Positions 19,035 to 28,524 are shown, counted from the first letter of the stretch. The stretch is DNA of 64,000 nucleotides from Thermosyntropha sp. (GCF_017656155.1 NZ_JACDOH010000002.1:124001-188000); one strand, 5' to 3'. Notes: generated from the letters alone by a model not told the origin. A program made the numbers and translations.

Positions 19035-19955
19035 CTATTCCAGAGCATATTGGACAATTTTATCAACCAGTTCAGAAAAACTGATGCCTGCCGCTTTAGC
19101 TGCATCCGGCACAAGACTCATTTCAGTCATGCCTGGAATAGTATTAATTTCTAAAACCCAGGGATTATCATCTTTATCTACGATAAAATCCACACGGGCA
19201 AAGCCCCTGCATCCAATCGCAGAATAAACCTGACGACTTATATTTTCAACTCCTGTCCGCGCTTTTTCTGAAATGCGGGCGGGAATAATATGATGACACA
19301 TGCCGGGAGTATATTTAGATTCATAATCATAAAACTCGTTTTTGGAAGTTATTTCAATTATAGGTAAAACAGTAGGGTTTTTATTTCCTAAAAGAGCAGC
19401 AGTAACTTCGGTTCCGGCAATAAATCTTTCAACTAAAACTTCTTCATCAAAACTAAAGGCATTTTGTATGGCAAAAGCTAGTTCATCTTCTTTTTTTACA
19501 ATATAAGTTCCTATACTTGAACCTTGGGTAGCAGCTTTTATTACTACCGGCAATCCGAGTCTTTGGACTATTTCATTTACTTTATTAAAACCAAAAGTTT
19601 CCTTTTTTAAGACTATATATTCAGCAGTAGGGATATTTTCACAGCTTAAAACCTTTTTGGTTAAAACTTTATTCATACCAATAACGCTTGCTACCATCCC
19701 TGATCCAGTATATGGAATTCCCAAAATATCAAGATAGGCCTGCACCCTCCCATCTTCTCCGTACTGGCCGTGTAAAATATTAAAAACAACATCAGGTTTC
19801 ATCTTAGGTATTTCGGTTAAGTTTTCTCTATTTAAGTCTAAAGTTTCTACTTCATAACCCGCAGCTTTCAAACCCTCCACTACTGCCTTTCCGCTTTTGA
19901 GGGAAATTTCACGTTCAGAAGACATTCCTCCCATTAATACCAATACTTTCCGCAT
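19035..19955 (-). CDS. ddl: D-alanine--D-alanine ligase
   Basis: Ddl ligates two D-alanines with ATP in the cytoplasm for peptidoglycan precursors. The 306 residues show [15 protein letters not shown] (residues 7-21), [31 protein letters not shown] and the metal/ATP site [11 protein letters not shown]...[18 protein letters not shown]. The Tyr/Ser/Lys-type dipeptide site (FYDYESKY) suggests D-Ala-D-Ala rather than D-lactate specificity. ATG 19955 has AGGCGGTG upstream; a longer in-frame start at 20000 lacks support. It appears monocistronic. Confidence 0.95.
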   Translation of the reverse strand: MRKVLVLMGGMSSEREISLKSGKAVVEGLKAAGYEVETLDLNRENLTEIPKMKPDVVFNILHGQYGEDGRVQAYLDILGIPYTGSGMVASVIGMNKVLTKKVLSCENIPTAEYIVLKKETFGFNKVNEIVQRLGLPVVIKAATQGSSIGTYIVKKEDELAFAIQNAFSFDEEVLVERFIAGTEVTAALLGNKNPTVLPIIEITSKNEFYDYESKYTPGMCHHIIPARISEKARTGVENISRQVYSAIGCRGFARVDFIVDKDDNPWVLEINTIPGMTEMSLVPDAAKAAGISFSELVDKIVQYALE

Positions 19956-20050
19956 AAATTCACCGCCTGAATTTTTTATATTATTTATAAGTATAAACAT
20001 TTTTATATATGCACATCTTATAGCATCTTTTTATTTGAAAAAATATATAA

Positions 20051-20079
20051 AAAGCCACCTTCCCATAGAAGGTGACTTT
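20051..20079 (-). terminator. Terminator after tRNA-Trp
   Basis: A 12-bp stem with one mismatch (20051-20062 with 20068-20079, 5-nt loop) is followed on the minus strand by TTTATATATT. It lies 24 bases past the tRNA 3' end. Confidence 0.8.
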
Positions 20080-20102
20080 AAATAATCAGTTTTAAAAATA
20101 AA

Positions 20103-20178
20103 TGGCAGGGGAGACGCGACTCGAACACGCAACCCTCGGTTTTGGAGACCGATGCTCTGCCAATTGAGCTACTCCCCT
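20103..20178 (-). tRNA. tRNA-Trp (CCA anticodon)
   Basis: The minus strand folds as a 76-nt cloverleaf. Acceptor AGGGGAG pairs with CTCCCCT, the discriminator is G, and CCA is encoded at 20105-20103. The anticodon arm CGGTCTCCAAAACCG carries CCA, and the T-loop is TTCGAGT. A terminator follows at 20051-20079. Confidence 0.97.
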
Positions 20179-20242
20179 GCATCCTTACCTCGCGGCACTT
20201 TTCATTATACCCTTTTTAATGACAAAAGGCAAGAGTTTTAAT

Positions 20243-20710
20243 TTATTTATATTGCAATTCTAAAGCTATAAGGTATCTTTTGAATTTTTCTCCTCCCCGA
20301 TAACCTGATAAGCTGCCGTTTTTTCTTATTACCCTGTGACAGGGAATTAAAATAGGTAGAGGATTGCGGCTGCAGGCTAAAGCTACTGCTCTATACGCAT
20401 TTGGTCTTTTTATTTTCTGTGCTATTTCAGCATAAGTTTTTATTTCACCATACGAAATCTGCAGAAGATATTCCCATACTTCCTGCATAAAACTGCTTCC
20501 TTCCGGCTTCAGCGGAAGTGTAAAATATTTTCTTTTCCCCATAAAATATTCATCAAGTTGATGAATTGTTTCACTCAATAAATCAGTTTCTCTGTATGTA
20601 ACATCTTCAGGAATAATCTCATCAGGAAAATAAAGCTTGGTAAGTGCAGACCCATCAGTTGTTATTGCTAATCTTCCAATCGGGGAATAATAAAAAGCAA
20701 TATTTTTCAT
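20243..20710 (-). CDS. ogt: Methylated-DNA--[protein]-cysteine methyltransferase (Ogt)
   Basis: This is a suicidal DNA-repair protein that takes alkyl groups from O6-alkylguanine. The acceptor Cys124 lies in IPCHRVIRKNG, preceded by the helix-turn-helix with the Arg finger (PNAYRAVALACSRNP). The 155-residue length fits Ogt without an Ada domain. FMQEVWEYLLQISYGE and the C-terminal GYRGGEKFKRYLIALE are family blocks. No ada regulator is nearby; the gene seems to stand alone. Confidence 0.93.
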   Translation of the reverse strand: MKNIAFYYSPIGRLAITTDGSALTKLYFPDEIIPEDVTYRETDLLSETIHQLDEYFMGKRKYFTLPLKPEGSSFMQEVWEYLLQISYGEIKTYAEIAQKIKRPNAYRAVALACSRNPLPILIPCHRVIRKNGSLSGYRGGEKFKRYLIALELQYK

Positions 20711-20866
20711 TTCTTATTTTCACCTCTTTTTTTATAAAAAATTTTCGTATGATAAACAAAGTCTCAAGGAAGACAAAATAATGTTAAGTTAATTTAAACA
20801 TAAATAATAAATCATCGATACATACTAACTATGATAATAAACTAAAACATAACGGAGGTGAATATT

Positions 20867-21103
20867 TTGAATAAAACAATTGCGGTAGAAGATAATTTGC
20901 GAGCAGTAAAGAATTATCTTGTTACTAAAGGCTGTCGTTTAGTTGATGTTGAAGAAGCTAATAAACACAAGGTTGATGCGGTTATAATTTCGGGGTGTGA
21001 TGAAAACCTAATGAATATGCAGGATATAGTTGTCCATGCTCCTGTTATAAATGCCAGTGGGCTATCTCCTGAAGAAATATGGCAGAGAATTGAAAAATTC
21101 TAG
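20867..21103 (+). CDS. UPF0180 (YkuS-like) small protein
   Basis: The 78-residue protein resembles the UPF0180 family: IAVEDNLRAVKNYLVTKG, DAVIISGCDENLMNMQDI and VINASGLSPEEIWQRIE. It is small, soluble and probably cytoplasmic, with no established function. The start is TTG 20867, 8 bases after GGAGG; the in-frame GTG at 20858 overlaps that RBS and is unlikely. A strong terminator follows at once, so the gene is monocistronic. Confidence 0.8.
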   Translation: MNKTIAVEDNLRAVKNYLVTKGCRLVDVEEANKHKVDAVIISGCDENLMNMQDIVVHAPVINASGLSPEEIWQRIEKF

Positions 21104-21116
21104 CATATTAATATTT

Positions 21117-21141
21117 ACCCCCGGCCTGTATAGCCGGGGGT
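21117..21141 (+). terminator. Terminator after the UPF0180 gene
   Basis: A perfect 9-bp GC-rich stem (ACCCCCGGC at 21117-21125, GCCGGGGGT at 21133-21141) is followed by ATTTTATG. Confidence 0.9.
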
Positions 21142-21200
21142 ATTTTATGTAAATCAAGAAATCAGCATCTTGTCATAATCTCCGATTATTAGTGGAGATA

Positions 21201-21989
21201 TTAAAATAAATCATAAAAGAGCTGATCTTCTTTATTAAAAAAGGTGCGATAACCAAGCTGAAGCATAACGAAAACACTCAATGCAACTGCTCCCAAGATA
21301 CCAAGCATTATAGCAATCTGATAGGCTATGGCCGTTGTAGGAGCAGTACCGGAAAGAATTTGTCCGGTCATCATGCCAGGCAAAAACACTATTCCCATTC
21401 CCAACATGGAATTAATTGTAGGCATAATAGCAGCATCAAAAGAATCATCAACTATCTTTTTAGTAGCAGCCTGAGGGGTAGCTCCTAATACCAGTGCTTC
21501 TTCTACCAGATTTTTCTGGGTTTTCATTCCTTCCAGCAAAGATTTTACCCCTAGTGAAATACCGGTCATGGAGTTACCTATTAACATGCCGGCAATAGGT
21601 ATAAAATATTGAGGATCATACCAGGGAGAAACCTGAACTACCAAAAAAAGAAAATAAAATATACATGCTATAGTTCCTGTACTCATAGAAAATACAATAA
21701 CTCTCTTAAAAGCAGGAAAGAGTCCTTCCGAAAAACGCTTTAATACAGTATAAATCGCAAAACTTTCCATTATAAAAATTATTAAAACTGTTATAAAAGG
21801 GCTTGGATTGTTAAATATGTATACAAGTATGTATCCTACCAGCACAAGCTGCAGTGTCATTCTTAACGAAGCGATAATTATTTCTTTCTCCCGCTTAATT
21901 CCGCGTGCCTTTACAATTGCTAATAAAATTAGCACAAAAATATAAGCCAGGAGTATTTGAAATATTGTTAAATCAATGATGCCGTGCAT
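21201..21989 (-). CDS. fetB: FetB-family ABC transporter permease (UPF0014)
   Basis: The 262-residue integral membrane protein has about seven helices and matches UPF0014/FetB, the permease of an iron exporter. Family blocks are EALVLGATPQAATKKIVDDSF and PGMMTGQILSGTAP. ATG 21989 has a GGAGGG RBS; the 17-base overlap with fetA means coupled translation. With FetA it would export iron and lower oxidative stress, as known for E. coli FetAB; the metal here is inferred. Confidence 0.88.
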   Translation of the reverse strand: MHGIIDLTIFQILLAYIFVLILLAIVKARGIKREKEIIIASLRMTLQLVLVGYILVYIFNNPSPFITVLIIFIMESFAIYTVLKRFSEGLFPAFKRVIVFSMSTGTIACIFYFLFLVVQVSPWYDPQYFIPIAGMLIGNSMTGISLGVKSLLEGMKTQKNLVEEALVLGATPQAATKKIVDDSFDAAIMPTINSMLGMGIVFLPGMMTGQILSGTAPTTAIAYQIAIMLGILGAVALSVFVMLQLGYRTFFNKEDQLFYDLF

Positions 21990-22626
21990 TAACTTCCCTC
22001 CTGCCTGCAATCCTGCCTCTTTCTACTTCGATTATAGTATCAGAATATTTTTCAGCTATATTCTTAGAATGAGTTACCATTATAATCGTCTTATTATATA
22101 TGTGAACATGTTCGATAAGCATCTTAATAATTATTTCCTCTGTCTCATCGTCCAAAGCCGAAGAAGGCTCATCCAAAAGGTATACCTCAGGATTGAGCAA
22201 AAGCAAGCGTCCTAAAGCCAACCTTTGTTTTTCCCCCCCAGAAAGAGTAGCAACCGGAGCATCAAGATCTTTGCTTAACATTATTTTCTTTAAAATCTGT
22301 TTGAGAACCTCATCATCTGCTTCTTTTTTTTCTTGAAACATCAGTCCAATGTTCAAATTATCCCTGATGGTTCCCGGAAAAATGGCAGAATTTTGCGTCA
22401 GCATAACAACATTTCTGCGATGCAATACCGAATTTATCTCTTTTAAATCCTTTCCCTTAAATAAAACTTTGCCCTGGGTAGGAGAAATCATTTTGTTTAA
22501 AAGCTTTAATATAGTAGTCTTGCCGCTGCCACTTTGCCCTACAAGAGTAGTTACTTTTCCTTCTTCAATACAAAACGAAGGAAGATCAACTATTTCTTTG
22601 TATTTTACATTGACAAACTCGAACAT
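21973..22626 (-). CDS. fetA: FetA-family ABC transporter ATP-binding protein
   Basis: The 217-residue ABC ATPase has Walker A GQSGSGKTT (about residues 29-37), the signature LSGGEKQRLALGR and Walker B VYLLDEPSSALD. The His switch is in MVTHSKNIAEKY. It overlaps the UPF0014 permease gene, which identifies the pair as FetAB-type. Both act at the inner face of the cytoplasmic membrane. Confidence 0.88.
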   Translation of the reverse strand: MFEFVNVKYKEIVDLPSFCIEEGKVTTLVGQSGSGKTTILKLLNKMISPTQGKVLFKGKDLKEINSVLHRRNVVMLTQNSAIFPGTIRDNLNIGLMFQEKKEADDEVLKQILKKIMLSKDLDAPVATLSGGEKQRLALGRLLLLNPEVYLLDEPSSALDDETEEIIIKMLIEHVHIYNKTIIMVTHSKNIAEKYSDTIIEVERGRIAGRREVNARHH

Positions 22627-22762
22627 ATTAGCTTACCCCGCTTCCAAGCAAGTATCGATAGCTACATTATGCGTTATTTTCAATATCAATTCAATTCATA
22701 ATATTATCATATTATTATTCTAATAAAATTTCTTTTCATTATATATTTAACATCTAAAAAAA

Positions 22763-22783
22763 AGCCGGACAATAAGTCCGACT
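22763..22783 (-). terminator. Terminator at the end of the radical SAM pseudogene
   Basis: The stem AGTCGGAC/GTCCGGCT (minus strand, one G-U pair, 5-nt loop) is followed by eight T. It overlaps the last codons of the pseudogene. Confidence 0.75.
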
Positions 22784-23472
22784 CTCAAACATAAGTCTCA
22801 TCCATTTTAATCTATAGGTATCATACCCTTTGTAATTAATTACAGTAACTGCATTATCATTTTTTAATTTACTAAAAATCCATTGGTTATCTATCTTACC
22901 CCTTGCTTTCAAAAAACTTTCAATCTCAAATTGATTCATGGGATGCCGCCTGATAATACTGAAAATAGCTTCATAATCATCCTCTATCTCACTATAAAAA
23001 CCCTGCGACTCTAATAAATCGATAGAAATTCCGCCTAAAAATTTTGCTGCATATTCCATCCTTTCATGATCTACTGCACGGACATCAGGTTCAGCAGGTG
23101 GACGCACTGGTGTATTTAAATATAATTTTTCATATTTAATTGTATTTAGTATCTCTAAAAATCTTTTCAGGCTCTCATCATCATCATTGATACCCTTTAC
23201 AAGCATGGTTTCTAGCCATAGCTGCCCTTTGTACTTATTTGAAAAATCTTCGAGTCCCTTGATTACTTCTAAAAATTTTAAACTTCCATGAGGACGATTT
23301 ATTTTTTTAAAAGATACTTCATCATATGCATCCAATGTTGGCAAAACTATATCCGCATTGCTGAGTTCAGCTTGCACCTGAGGATCATACAGAAGTGAAC
23401 CATTTGTAATAACTGCCACAGGTTTATCCGTTCTCTTATGTATCTCCTGCAAAAGTTCTCCCAGTCCTAAAT

Positions 23473-23500
23473 GGGGACAAGGGGACGTTTCCATTGTCTT
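23473..23500. repeat. REP-like palindromic sequence
   Basis: GGGGACAAGGGGACG followed by TTTCCATTGTC can fold (GACAA/TTGTC with GGG/TCC inside). It resembles the GGGGACA-type REP sequences linked to REP-associated (Y1) transposases in Firmicutes. It lies exactly where the radical SAM gene is disrupted. Single copy in the window; family assignment is from memory of similar motifs. Confidence 0.45.
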
Positions 23501-23691
23501 GTTGATTGGCGATAAGGAAAGAGATTTTAAATCATGTAAAAAATCTTCTTCAGAAAAATGGTTTTAGAGAAAAAATCGAATATTGGAAATAAGTAAAAAT
23601 TCGGCAATGGTTTGTTAGGCAGTTTTGTTTACCAAATTTAATGAATGGCTGGGTTGGGGTTTTGGTTTTCTATTGTTCCTAGATGTAATTA

Positions 23692-24303
23692 TCAAATAGA
23701 CGAGGGGGCTTTTCCGTCGGCTTCCCTGCCATGAAACATAAAAAAACACGAGCCTTTGTCTACTATACCAGACGGTTGAAACGTCCCAATGTCTTCAATG
23801 TCTTGAATTGGTTCAGAATGATATAATAATTTATTACTATAAAATTTACCATCTCTGGTAAACCCACAATTATCAAAAACTAAAAATTCAAAAGATTTTG
23901 TTCTCCAACGAATATTGGTTTTAGGTGTAGCATATGTGGATTTTTCAAAGAAATATAATTCTGTAATAGGTTCTTTTATATATTTTAAATCTAAATCCCC
24001 GATATACTCATTTTTCTCATTAAAATTAGGATTATAATATATTTTACTAGTTTCTGGGTCTACATAGTAAGGATTAGGACTATTTCTAGTTTTTATATAC
24101 TTTAATTCAGAGTCAGGAACAATATACCAAGGTTCTACTTTTACTCCAGTTGATGATATTAATGGATTATCACCTAGCATATTTTTAACCTCTTTACTTA
24201 AAGGTGTATAAACATTTGCTAAGGCATTTAATGGGAATATAGAGATTAAAAATAATACCAATAAACCCACACTTACAAATCTCTTATATCTCATTATTTC
24301 CAC
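23692..24303 (-). CDS. Secreted protein of unknown function
   Basis: The 203 residues start with a signal peptide (MRYKRFVSVGLLVLFLISIF, then NALANV), so the product is exported. The mature part is rich in Tyr, Asn and Lys, with repeated ELKYIK/DLKYIK-like stretches and NPYYVDPETSKIYYNPN. I recognise no domain. The last 15 residues (FMFHGREADGKAPSSI) differ in composition and may come from read-through into unrelated DNA at a decayed boundary. It lies 6 bases after the stalk-domain gene, so the two form an operon. Pseudogenisation at the 3' end is possible. Confidence 0.55.
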   Translation of the reverse strand: MEIMRYKRFVSVGLLVLFLISIFPLNALANVYTPLSKEVKNMLGDNPLISSTGVKVEPWYIVPDSELKYIKTRNSPNPYYVDPETSKIYYNPNFNEKNEYIGDLDLKYIKEPITELYFFEKSTYATPKTNIRWRTKSFEFLVFDNCGFTRDGKFYSNKLLYHSEPIQDIEDIGTFQPSGIVDKGSCFFMFHGREADGKAPSSI

Positions 24304-24309
24304 CGTCCT

Positions 24310-25290
24310 TTACAGTAATTCGTCTGCAGTTCTATACATTGAAATCCCAAACTCAAACTTAGTCTCTAAGGTCTTTTGGTCAATATAATTGTCTATTCTA
24401 TAGATATAAACTATATTTTCACTAGGAACTATAATATGCCAGTTAAACATAAAAAGTGGAACATCATACCTTATATCTTTTATTGCACAAAATAATCTCT
24501 TATCCATTATATAATTTCCAGAACCATATGTTTTATCTAAATGTGCTTTCAAGGCTGCTTCAGGATTCATACCTCTATAAAAAGTGTGTAACTCCTTCAA
24601 CCCCTCTTCTCCCCAATAAAATTTATACATCGGGTCATTCCAAGAATTATATAAATTCTTATAAAAATCTCTTACATATATCTTCTCTTCTTCACTTACT
24701 CCATTCTTAAAATTTAAATCTATCTTTAATTGCTTACCTGTTATATTACTTATATCATCATTAGTAGGTCTAGATTTTTCTTTAGGATATACTATTACTA
24801 ACCTATTAGCATTATCCCAATCTACTTTGAATCCTAAATTCTCTGCTACCCATCTAGCAGGTAACATGGTTCTAGCATTAGATATTATAGGAGCCACATC
24901 CATCACTACTCTCCTATTATCTACTATCATTACCTTACTTCCTATCTTTAACCTAATTTTAGCTGCTCCCTCTAAAATAACTTCTCTAGTATCTCCATTC
25001 CAACCTATATGATTATCATCTATACCTAATGCATTTCCTAAAAATCTAACCGGAACATAAGTTCTACTATTTTTTATAAAAGGTGCAGTGTCCATCTTTA
25101 CTTTGTTTTTAACTTTAGTATCTATATTCTGCTCATAATAATAACTGTCTCCTATTTTGAATATTACTATTTTGTTAGGTGCTTTTAATTCTGTAGTTTT
25201 ACAATTTTCACACGCTATACTTGCACTAATCGCACTGAATAAAAATACTACACAAAGTAAACCAACGAATAAACCCTTCTTATTTTTCAT
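24310..25290 (-). CDS. Secreted protein with copper-amine-oxidase N-terminal (stalk) domain
   Basis: A signal peptide (about residues 1-25, with FLFSAISASIA) leads to two related copies of the stalk fold: APFIKNSRTYVPVRFLGNAL and APIISNARTMLPARWVAENL (about 60-170). This domain, abundant in spore-forming Clostridia, is a binding or spacer module and does not make the protein an amine oxidase. The C-terminal 150 residues (KFYWGEEGLKELHTFYRGM, WHIIVPSENIVYIYRI) are not recognised. It is the first gene of a two-gene operon of secreted proteins. Confidence 0.75.
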   Translation of the reverse strand: MKNKKGLFVGLLCVVFLFSAISASIACENCKTTELKAPNKIVIFKIGDSYYYEQNIDTKVKNKVKMDTAPFIKNSRTYVPVRFLGNALGIDDNHIGWNGDTREVILEGAAKIRLKIGSKVMIVDNRRVVMDVAPIISNARTMLPARWVAENLGFKVDWDNANRLVIVYPKEKSRPTNDDISNITGKQLKIDLNFKNGVSEEEKIYVRDFYKNLYNSWNDPMYKFYWGEEGLKELHTFYRGMNPEAALKAHLDKTYGSGNYIMDKRLFCAIKDIRYDVPLFMFNWHIIVPSENIVYIYRIDNYIDQKTLETKFEFGISMYRTADELL

Positions 25291-25380
25291 AGATTATACG
25301 CTCCTTTCTTATTTTTAAATGTTTTATATTACTAAATTATAATATTAATAAAATTATACATCGCTCTTATAAGCGGTGCC

Positions 25381-25438
25381 AGGCTGTCGACAAAGTATTT
25401 GTTGATAGCCTGAAGCCTGGAGTAAAATCTCCAGGCTT
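25381..25438. other. Two adjacent hairpins in a 364-base gene-free interval
   Basis: The interval 25291-25654 has no gene. It holds a stem AGGCT/AGCCT with further pairing (25381-25411) and then a perfect 10-bp stem AAGCCTGGAG/CTCCAGGCTT (25413-25422 with 25429-25438, 6-nt loop) followed by TATTATT on the plus strand. The second looks like a terminator, but no intact plus-strand gene precedes it. It may be left over from a lost mobile element or gene. The rest is AT-rich with nothing evident. Confidence 0.5.
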
Positions 25439-25654
25439 TATTATTAAAAAAATTTATTTATCGTAAAATAACAAATTTAAATAACACATAGACAAATATA
25501 TATTTCACAATATAATAAAAATATAAATTTCTATTATATAAAAATATACGAAGCGATATTTTAATAATAAACCTATCCAGCAGGTTAAGTTTAATGGTTA
25601 AACTTTGGGCATACCCTATCTCGTTTATCAAAATTTTTATATTGGAGGGATAAG

Positions 25655-27591
25655 ATGGACAATAGGCGATTTCAACCTTGGCCAATACTTGATCATTATG
25701 TAGAGGTTACAGAGACTATTCCTGAGACCTTTATGAACACTGTCAAGCACGCAGGCAACCGGCCCGCCCATATCTTCAAGGATGGTAATACCTGGCGAAC
25801 AGTTACTTATTCCGAATAGAATCTAATCTCCCGTGAAATTGCAAATGCCCTGCTAGCCATGGGAATATCCATCAATGATAGAAACTGCATCTTTGCCCCA
25901 ACCTGCGCTGCTTGGGCATGGGCGGACATAGGCAATATGATGGCAGGTGGAACTACTGTTACTATTTTTCCTACCTTGAGCGATGATGAGATAACGTATA
26001 TTATCAATCACTCCCAAGTCAAGTTTGCATTTGTTGGCACCCCGGAAATGCTTCACCAGTTAGAAAGACTTTGGCCGCAGCTACCCACTCTCCAGGGCAT
26101 TATATGTCTGAACGGCGAATATCAGGGAGATGGTGAAAAGACCTGGAGCCTGGAAGAATTCCGCACCCTTGGCAGATCCTATGCTTCCAGCCATCCGCAC
26201 GCTCTGGATGAACGGATTTTATCATTAAAAGGTAGCGATGGTGCTACCATTATCTATACATCGGGTACTACCGGAAGGTTGAAAGCAGCCAGATTTACGC
26301 AAAAAAACTGTGTTTGGGCTATATGGCGCGGTCTTAAGATGTGTGCAATAGGCGGTACCCCTATCAGTTGCGAGGATGTATATTTCAATGTTATGCCCTT
26401 GCCCATGTAATGGAGCGTACTTACGGATATTTTGTCATTATTGCAGCAGGGGGAGCTATGGGATTTGCCCAAAGCCCAAAAACCATAATGGAGGATATAG
26501 CTTACATATGTCCTACCTGGATGTGCTGGGTTCCCCGCATGTATGAACGTCTTTTGAACGGTATTGAAAATGCATTCTGCTCCACACAAGAGGGCAAAAA
26601 AGCTTGGGAATGGACGTTGGAAGTTGGTAAGAAAGTAGTTGTAGCCCGCACCGATGAGCACGGTAAAATAAATATGATACAAGATCCTTTGGAAATCTTG
26701 GAAGGACAATTGCGTGAAGATTACCTAAAAGCCAAGGAACTGGTATTTGACAAAGTGCGGGCTATAATGGGAGGACGTGTAAGATTTTGTGCAGTAGGAG
26801 GGGCAAGCCTTAATCCTGAACTCCATCTGACCTGGAGTGCTTTAGATTTTCCTATGTTGAACGGCTGGGGACTAACAGAGACCATGTGTAACGGTGCAGT
26901 AGGCTACGCCAGTGCAGTCAAGATTGGCTGGAATGCTCCGCCCTGCCCGGGTGTGGATATTAAAATAGCCGAAGATGGAGAAGCCCTTATTAAAGGTGAA
27001 GGCATTATAAATTCTTACTATAACGATCCGGAAGCCAATATAGGAGCCTTTACGGAGGATGGTTATTTCTGTACCGGTGATATCATTGAAATGGACGAAG
27101 ATGGTTTTGTTAGAGTTATAGACCGCAAAAAATCTATTGTCGTACTTGATACTGGCAAAAACGTGGCTCCGGCACGTATCGAAGCTAAAGTACTCGAAAA
27201 CATGCTGATTGACCAAATTGTAGTCATTAGAGACCAGCGTAAGTATATAACAGCATTAATTGTTCCTAACTGGGATATAATCATTAATATGTTTCGGACC
27301 CAAGGGCTCTCCTTCGATGAAAGTCAACTTGTGTTCGAAGAAATCAACGGCCTAACTACCTGTGTCCAGGTGGGATCAGACATTTATGATAATCCAGTCA
27401 TCATCCAGATGATTGAGCAAATTATAAACAATGCCAACAGTGAATTGAGCGACTATGAACAGATAAAACGCTTTAAAATATTGCCGCGCAAACTGACGCA
27501 AAGCCGGGGCGAATTAACACCAACCCAGAAGATCAAAACACGTGTAGTTATAGAGAGATTTGCTGATGAAATAGAACACCTGTATTCCTAG
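25655..27591 (+). pseudogene. Long-chain acyl-CoA synthetase, inactivated by one stop and one frameshift
   Basis: A TTGGAGGGAT RBS precedes ATG 25655. The frame runs to a TAG at 25817-25819, continues in frame, then needs a -1 repair near 26402-26404: MPLPM-stop should read MPLAHVMERTYG in the shifted frame, as in related ligases. The rest is intact to 27591, including NGWGLTETM, CTGDIIEMDEDGFVRVIDRKK and the C-terminal lysine region. The P-loop reads YTSGTTGRLKAA, with Leu for the usual Pro, a further sign of decay. About 645 residues originally, close to the AMP-forming long-chain type. An assembly or sequencing error could explain one lesion but hardly all. Confidence 0.9.
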
Positions 27592-27661
27592 GTTGTTAAA
27601 GGCAAGATTATACAAAAAAGTCTGGATTGAACGCAGAAACATATGTTATTATTGCTTTGGA

Positions 27662-27737
27662 GGGGGCGTGGCTCAGCTGGGAGAGCACCTCGTTCGCAAC
27701 GAGGGGGTCGTGGGTTCGAATCCCATCGTCTCCACCA
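27662..27737 (+). tRNA. tRNA-Ala (CGC anticodon)
   Basis: A 76-nt cloverleaf: acceptor GGGGGCG pairs with CGTCTCC (two G-U), discriminator A, encoded CCA at 27735-27737. The anticodon arm CCTCG-TTCGCAA-CGAGG carries CGC, and the T-loop is TTCGAAT. A terminator follows. It marks the left edge of the defence and mobile-element region. Confidence 0.95.
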
Positions 27738-27754
27738 AAAATAAGATAAGTTAA

Positions 27755-27772
27755 GCACCTCATAAGAGGTGC
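27755..27772 (+). terminator. Terminator after tRNA-Ala
   Basis: A perfect 7-bp stem (GCACCTC/GAGGTGC, 4-nt loop) is followed by ATTTTTAT. Confidence 0.88.
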
Positions 27773-27915
27773 ATTTTTATCTTCACTTATTGCTTTCAAT
27801 TCCACGTTCAACTTCTAACTGTGTTTTTTTTTAATCAATGCTACTGATTCCACGTGCTTCGAACGGCAAAAAGCCATCAAAAGAAAACACATAGATATGT
27901 TTCTATAATCCTATA

Positions 27916-28341
27916 TTATAGTTTCCGAAACAATCGTATACCCATAATACCAAGCACAATATTCGTCAAAGCAAAAAGTGTAAAAAAAGCAAGGACCATT
28001 ACTACTCTCCAACCTGTTGGTTCATATTCGCCATGAGCAGACCGGTTACAATAGCAACAGCAACAACCTGACTAGTAACAAGGAACCCTGTCATCGCAAC
28101 CAAACTTTAGCCAATGAGACCTTTATTAAGCTTTACCCACATAGCCACCCATAAATAAAAATAGTAATCCACCCGCCAGCGCTACAGGGAACAAATCAGC
28201 CGGCATCAAGTAGTCAAAACGAAACTCATGTGATAAAACGGTTCCAACTATCCCAGTTACAATTGCAAAGAAGATGGGAAGCCATATAAGCACTGTTCTA
28301 ATAATTGTTATGAATTTTGCAAGTCTGTACTTGTTATCCAT
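27916..28341 (-). pseudogene. Four-helix membrane protein, frameshifted
   Basis: The minus strand reads a 71-residue ORF from ATG 28341 (AGGAGG RBS) with KYRLAKFITIIRTVLIWLPI and DYLMPADLFPVALAGGLLF. The same protein seems to continue in a second frame (KGLIG-stop-SLVAMTGFLVTSQ) and a third (GEYEPTGWRVVMVLAFFTLF) to a stop at 27916. Joined, the pieces give about 140 residues with four hydrophobic helices, so one gene was broken by at least two frameshifts and one stop. The function of the ancestral protein is unknown. Confidence 0.72.
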
Positions 28342-28376
28342 CTAAAAACATACCTCCTAACAGCCAGGATAATGAT

Positions 28377-28481
28377 TTCACCATTCTCATTTATCTTTAA
28401 AAACTCAACAGAACACCCCATGGCATTACCAATTCCTCCACTTAAGAAGCAGCCTCGAAAATGATTTTTATCCCTCTTCAT
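28377..28481 (-). pseudogene. ADP-ribosylglycohydrolase (DraG/ARH) N-terminal fragment
   Basis: From ATG 28481 the minus strand encodes RGCFLSGGIGNAMGCSVEFL, the conserved start of ADP-ribosylglycohydrolases (normally GxxxGxAxGDAxGxPxEF). The metal-binding Asp is Asn here. Similarity stops after about 35 residues, and the frame runs into the start of the membrane-protein pseudogene and ends at 28308. The remaining 250 or so residues of such an enzyme are missing. Confidence 0.6.
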
Positions 28482-28524
28482 GATATATTAAACTCCTAGC
28501 TCATATTAATCCCTAAAAAATATC

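Larger units (their letters stand above)
22754..23563 (-). pseudogene. Radical SAM protein (COG0731-like), N-terminus lost and internal deletion
   Basis: Residues from HLGLGELLQEIH onward match the C-terminal two thirds of COG0731-type radical SAM Fe-S proteins, including TNGSLLYDPQVQ, LPTLDAYDE, ETMLVKGIND and PVRPPAEP. The Cx3Cx2C cluster motif and the GEPTL stretch are absent. Upstream in the same frame, FSEEDFLHDLKSL looks like the piece that normally precedes GEPTL, but a foreign stretch carrying a REP-like sequence (23473-23500) replaces the part between. A stop ends the frame at 23563. Without the cluster motif the enzyme cannot work. Confidence 0.75.

Noticed and set aside
25381-25438. 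Twin hairpins as a riboswitch
   Set aside because: No known riboswitch core is visible and no intact gene follows in a suitable place; the nearest plus-strand gene is a pseudogene 217 bases away.
27608-27811. 67-residue minus-strand ORF containing GGDDGIRTHDPLVANEVLSQ
   Set aside because: It is the antisense reading of tRNA-Ala (27662-27737). The DGIRTHDP string is a well-known false protein from tRNA genes.
28126-28341. 71-residue membrane ORF as an independent small protein
   Set aside because: The downstream frames continue the same four-helix protein, so it is better read as the first part of a pseudogene, though it could still be translated.
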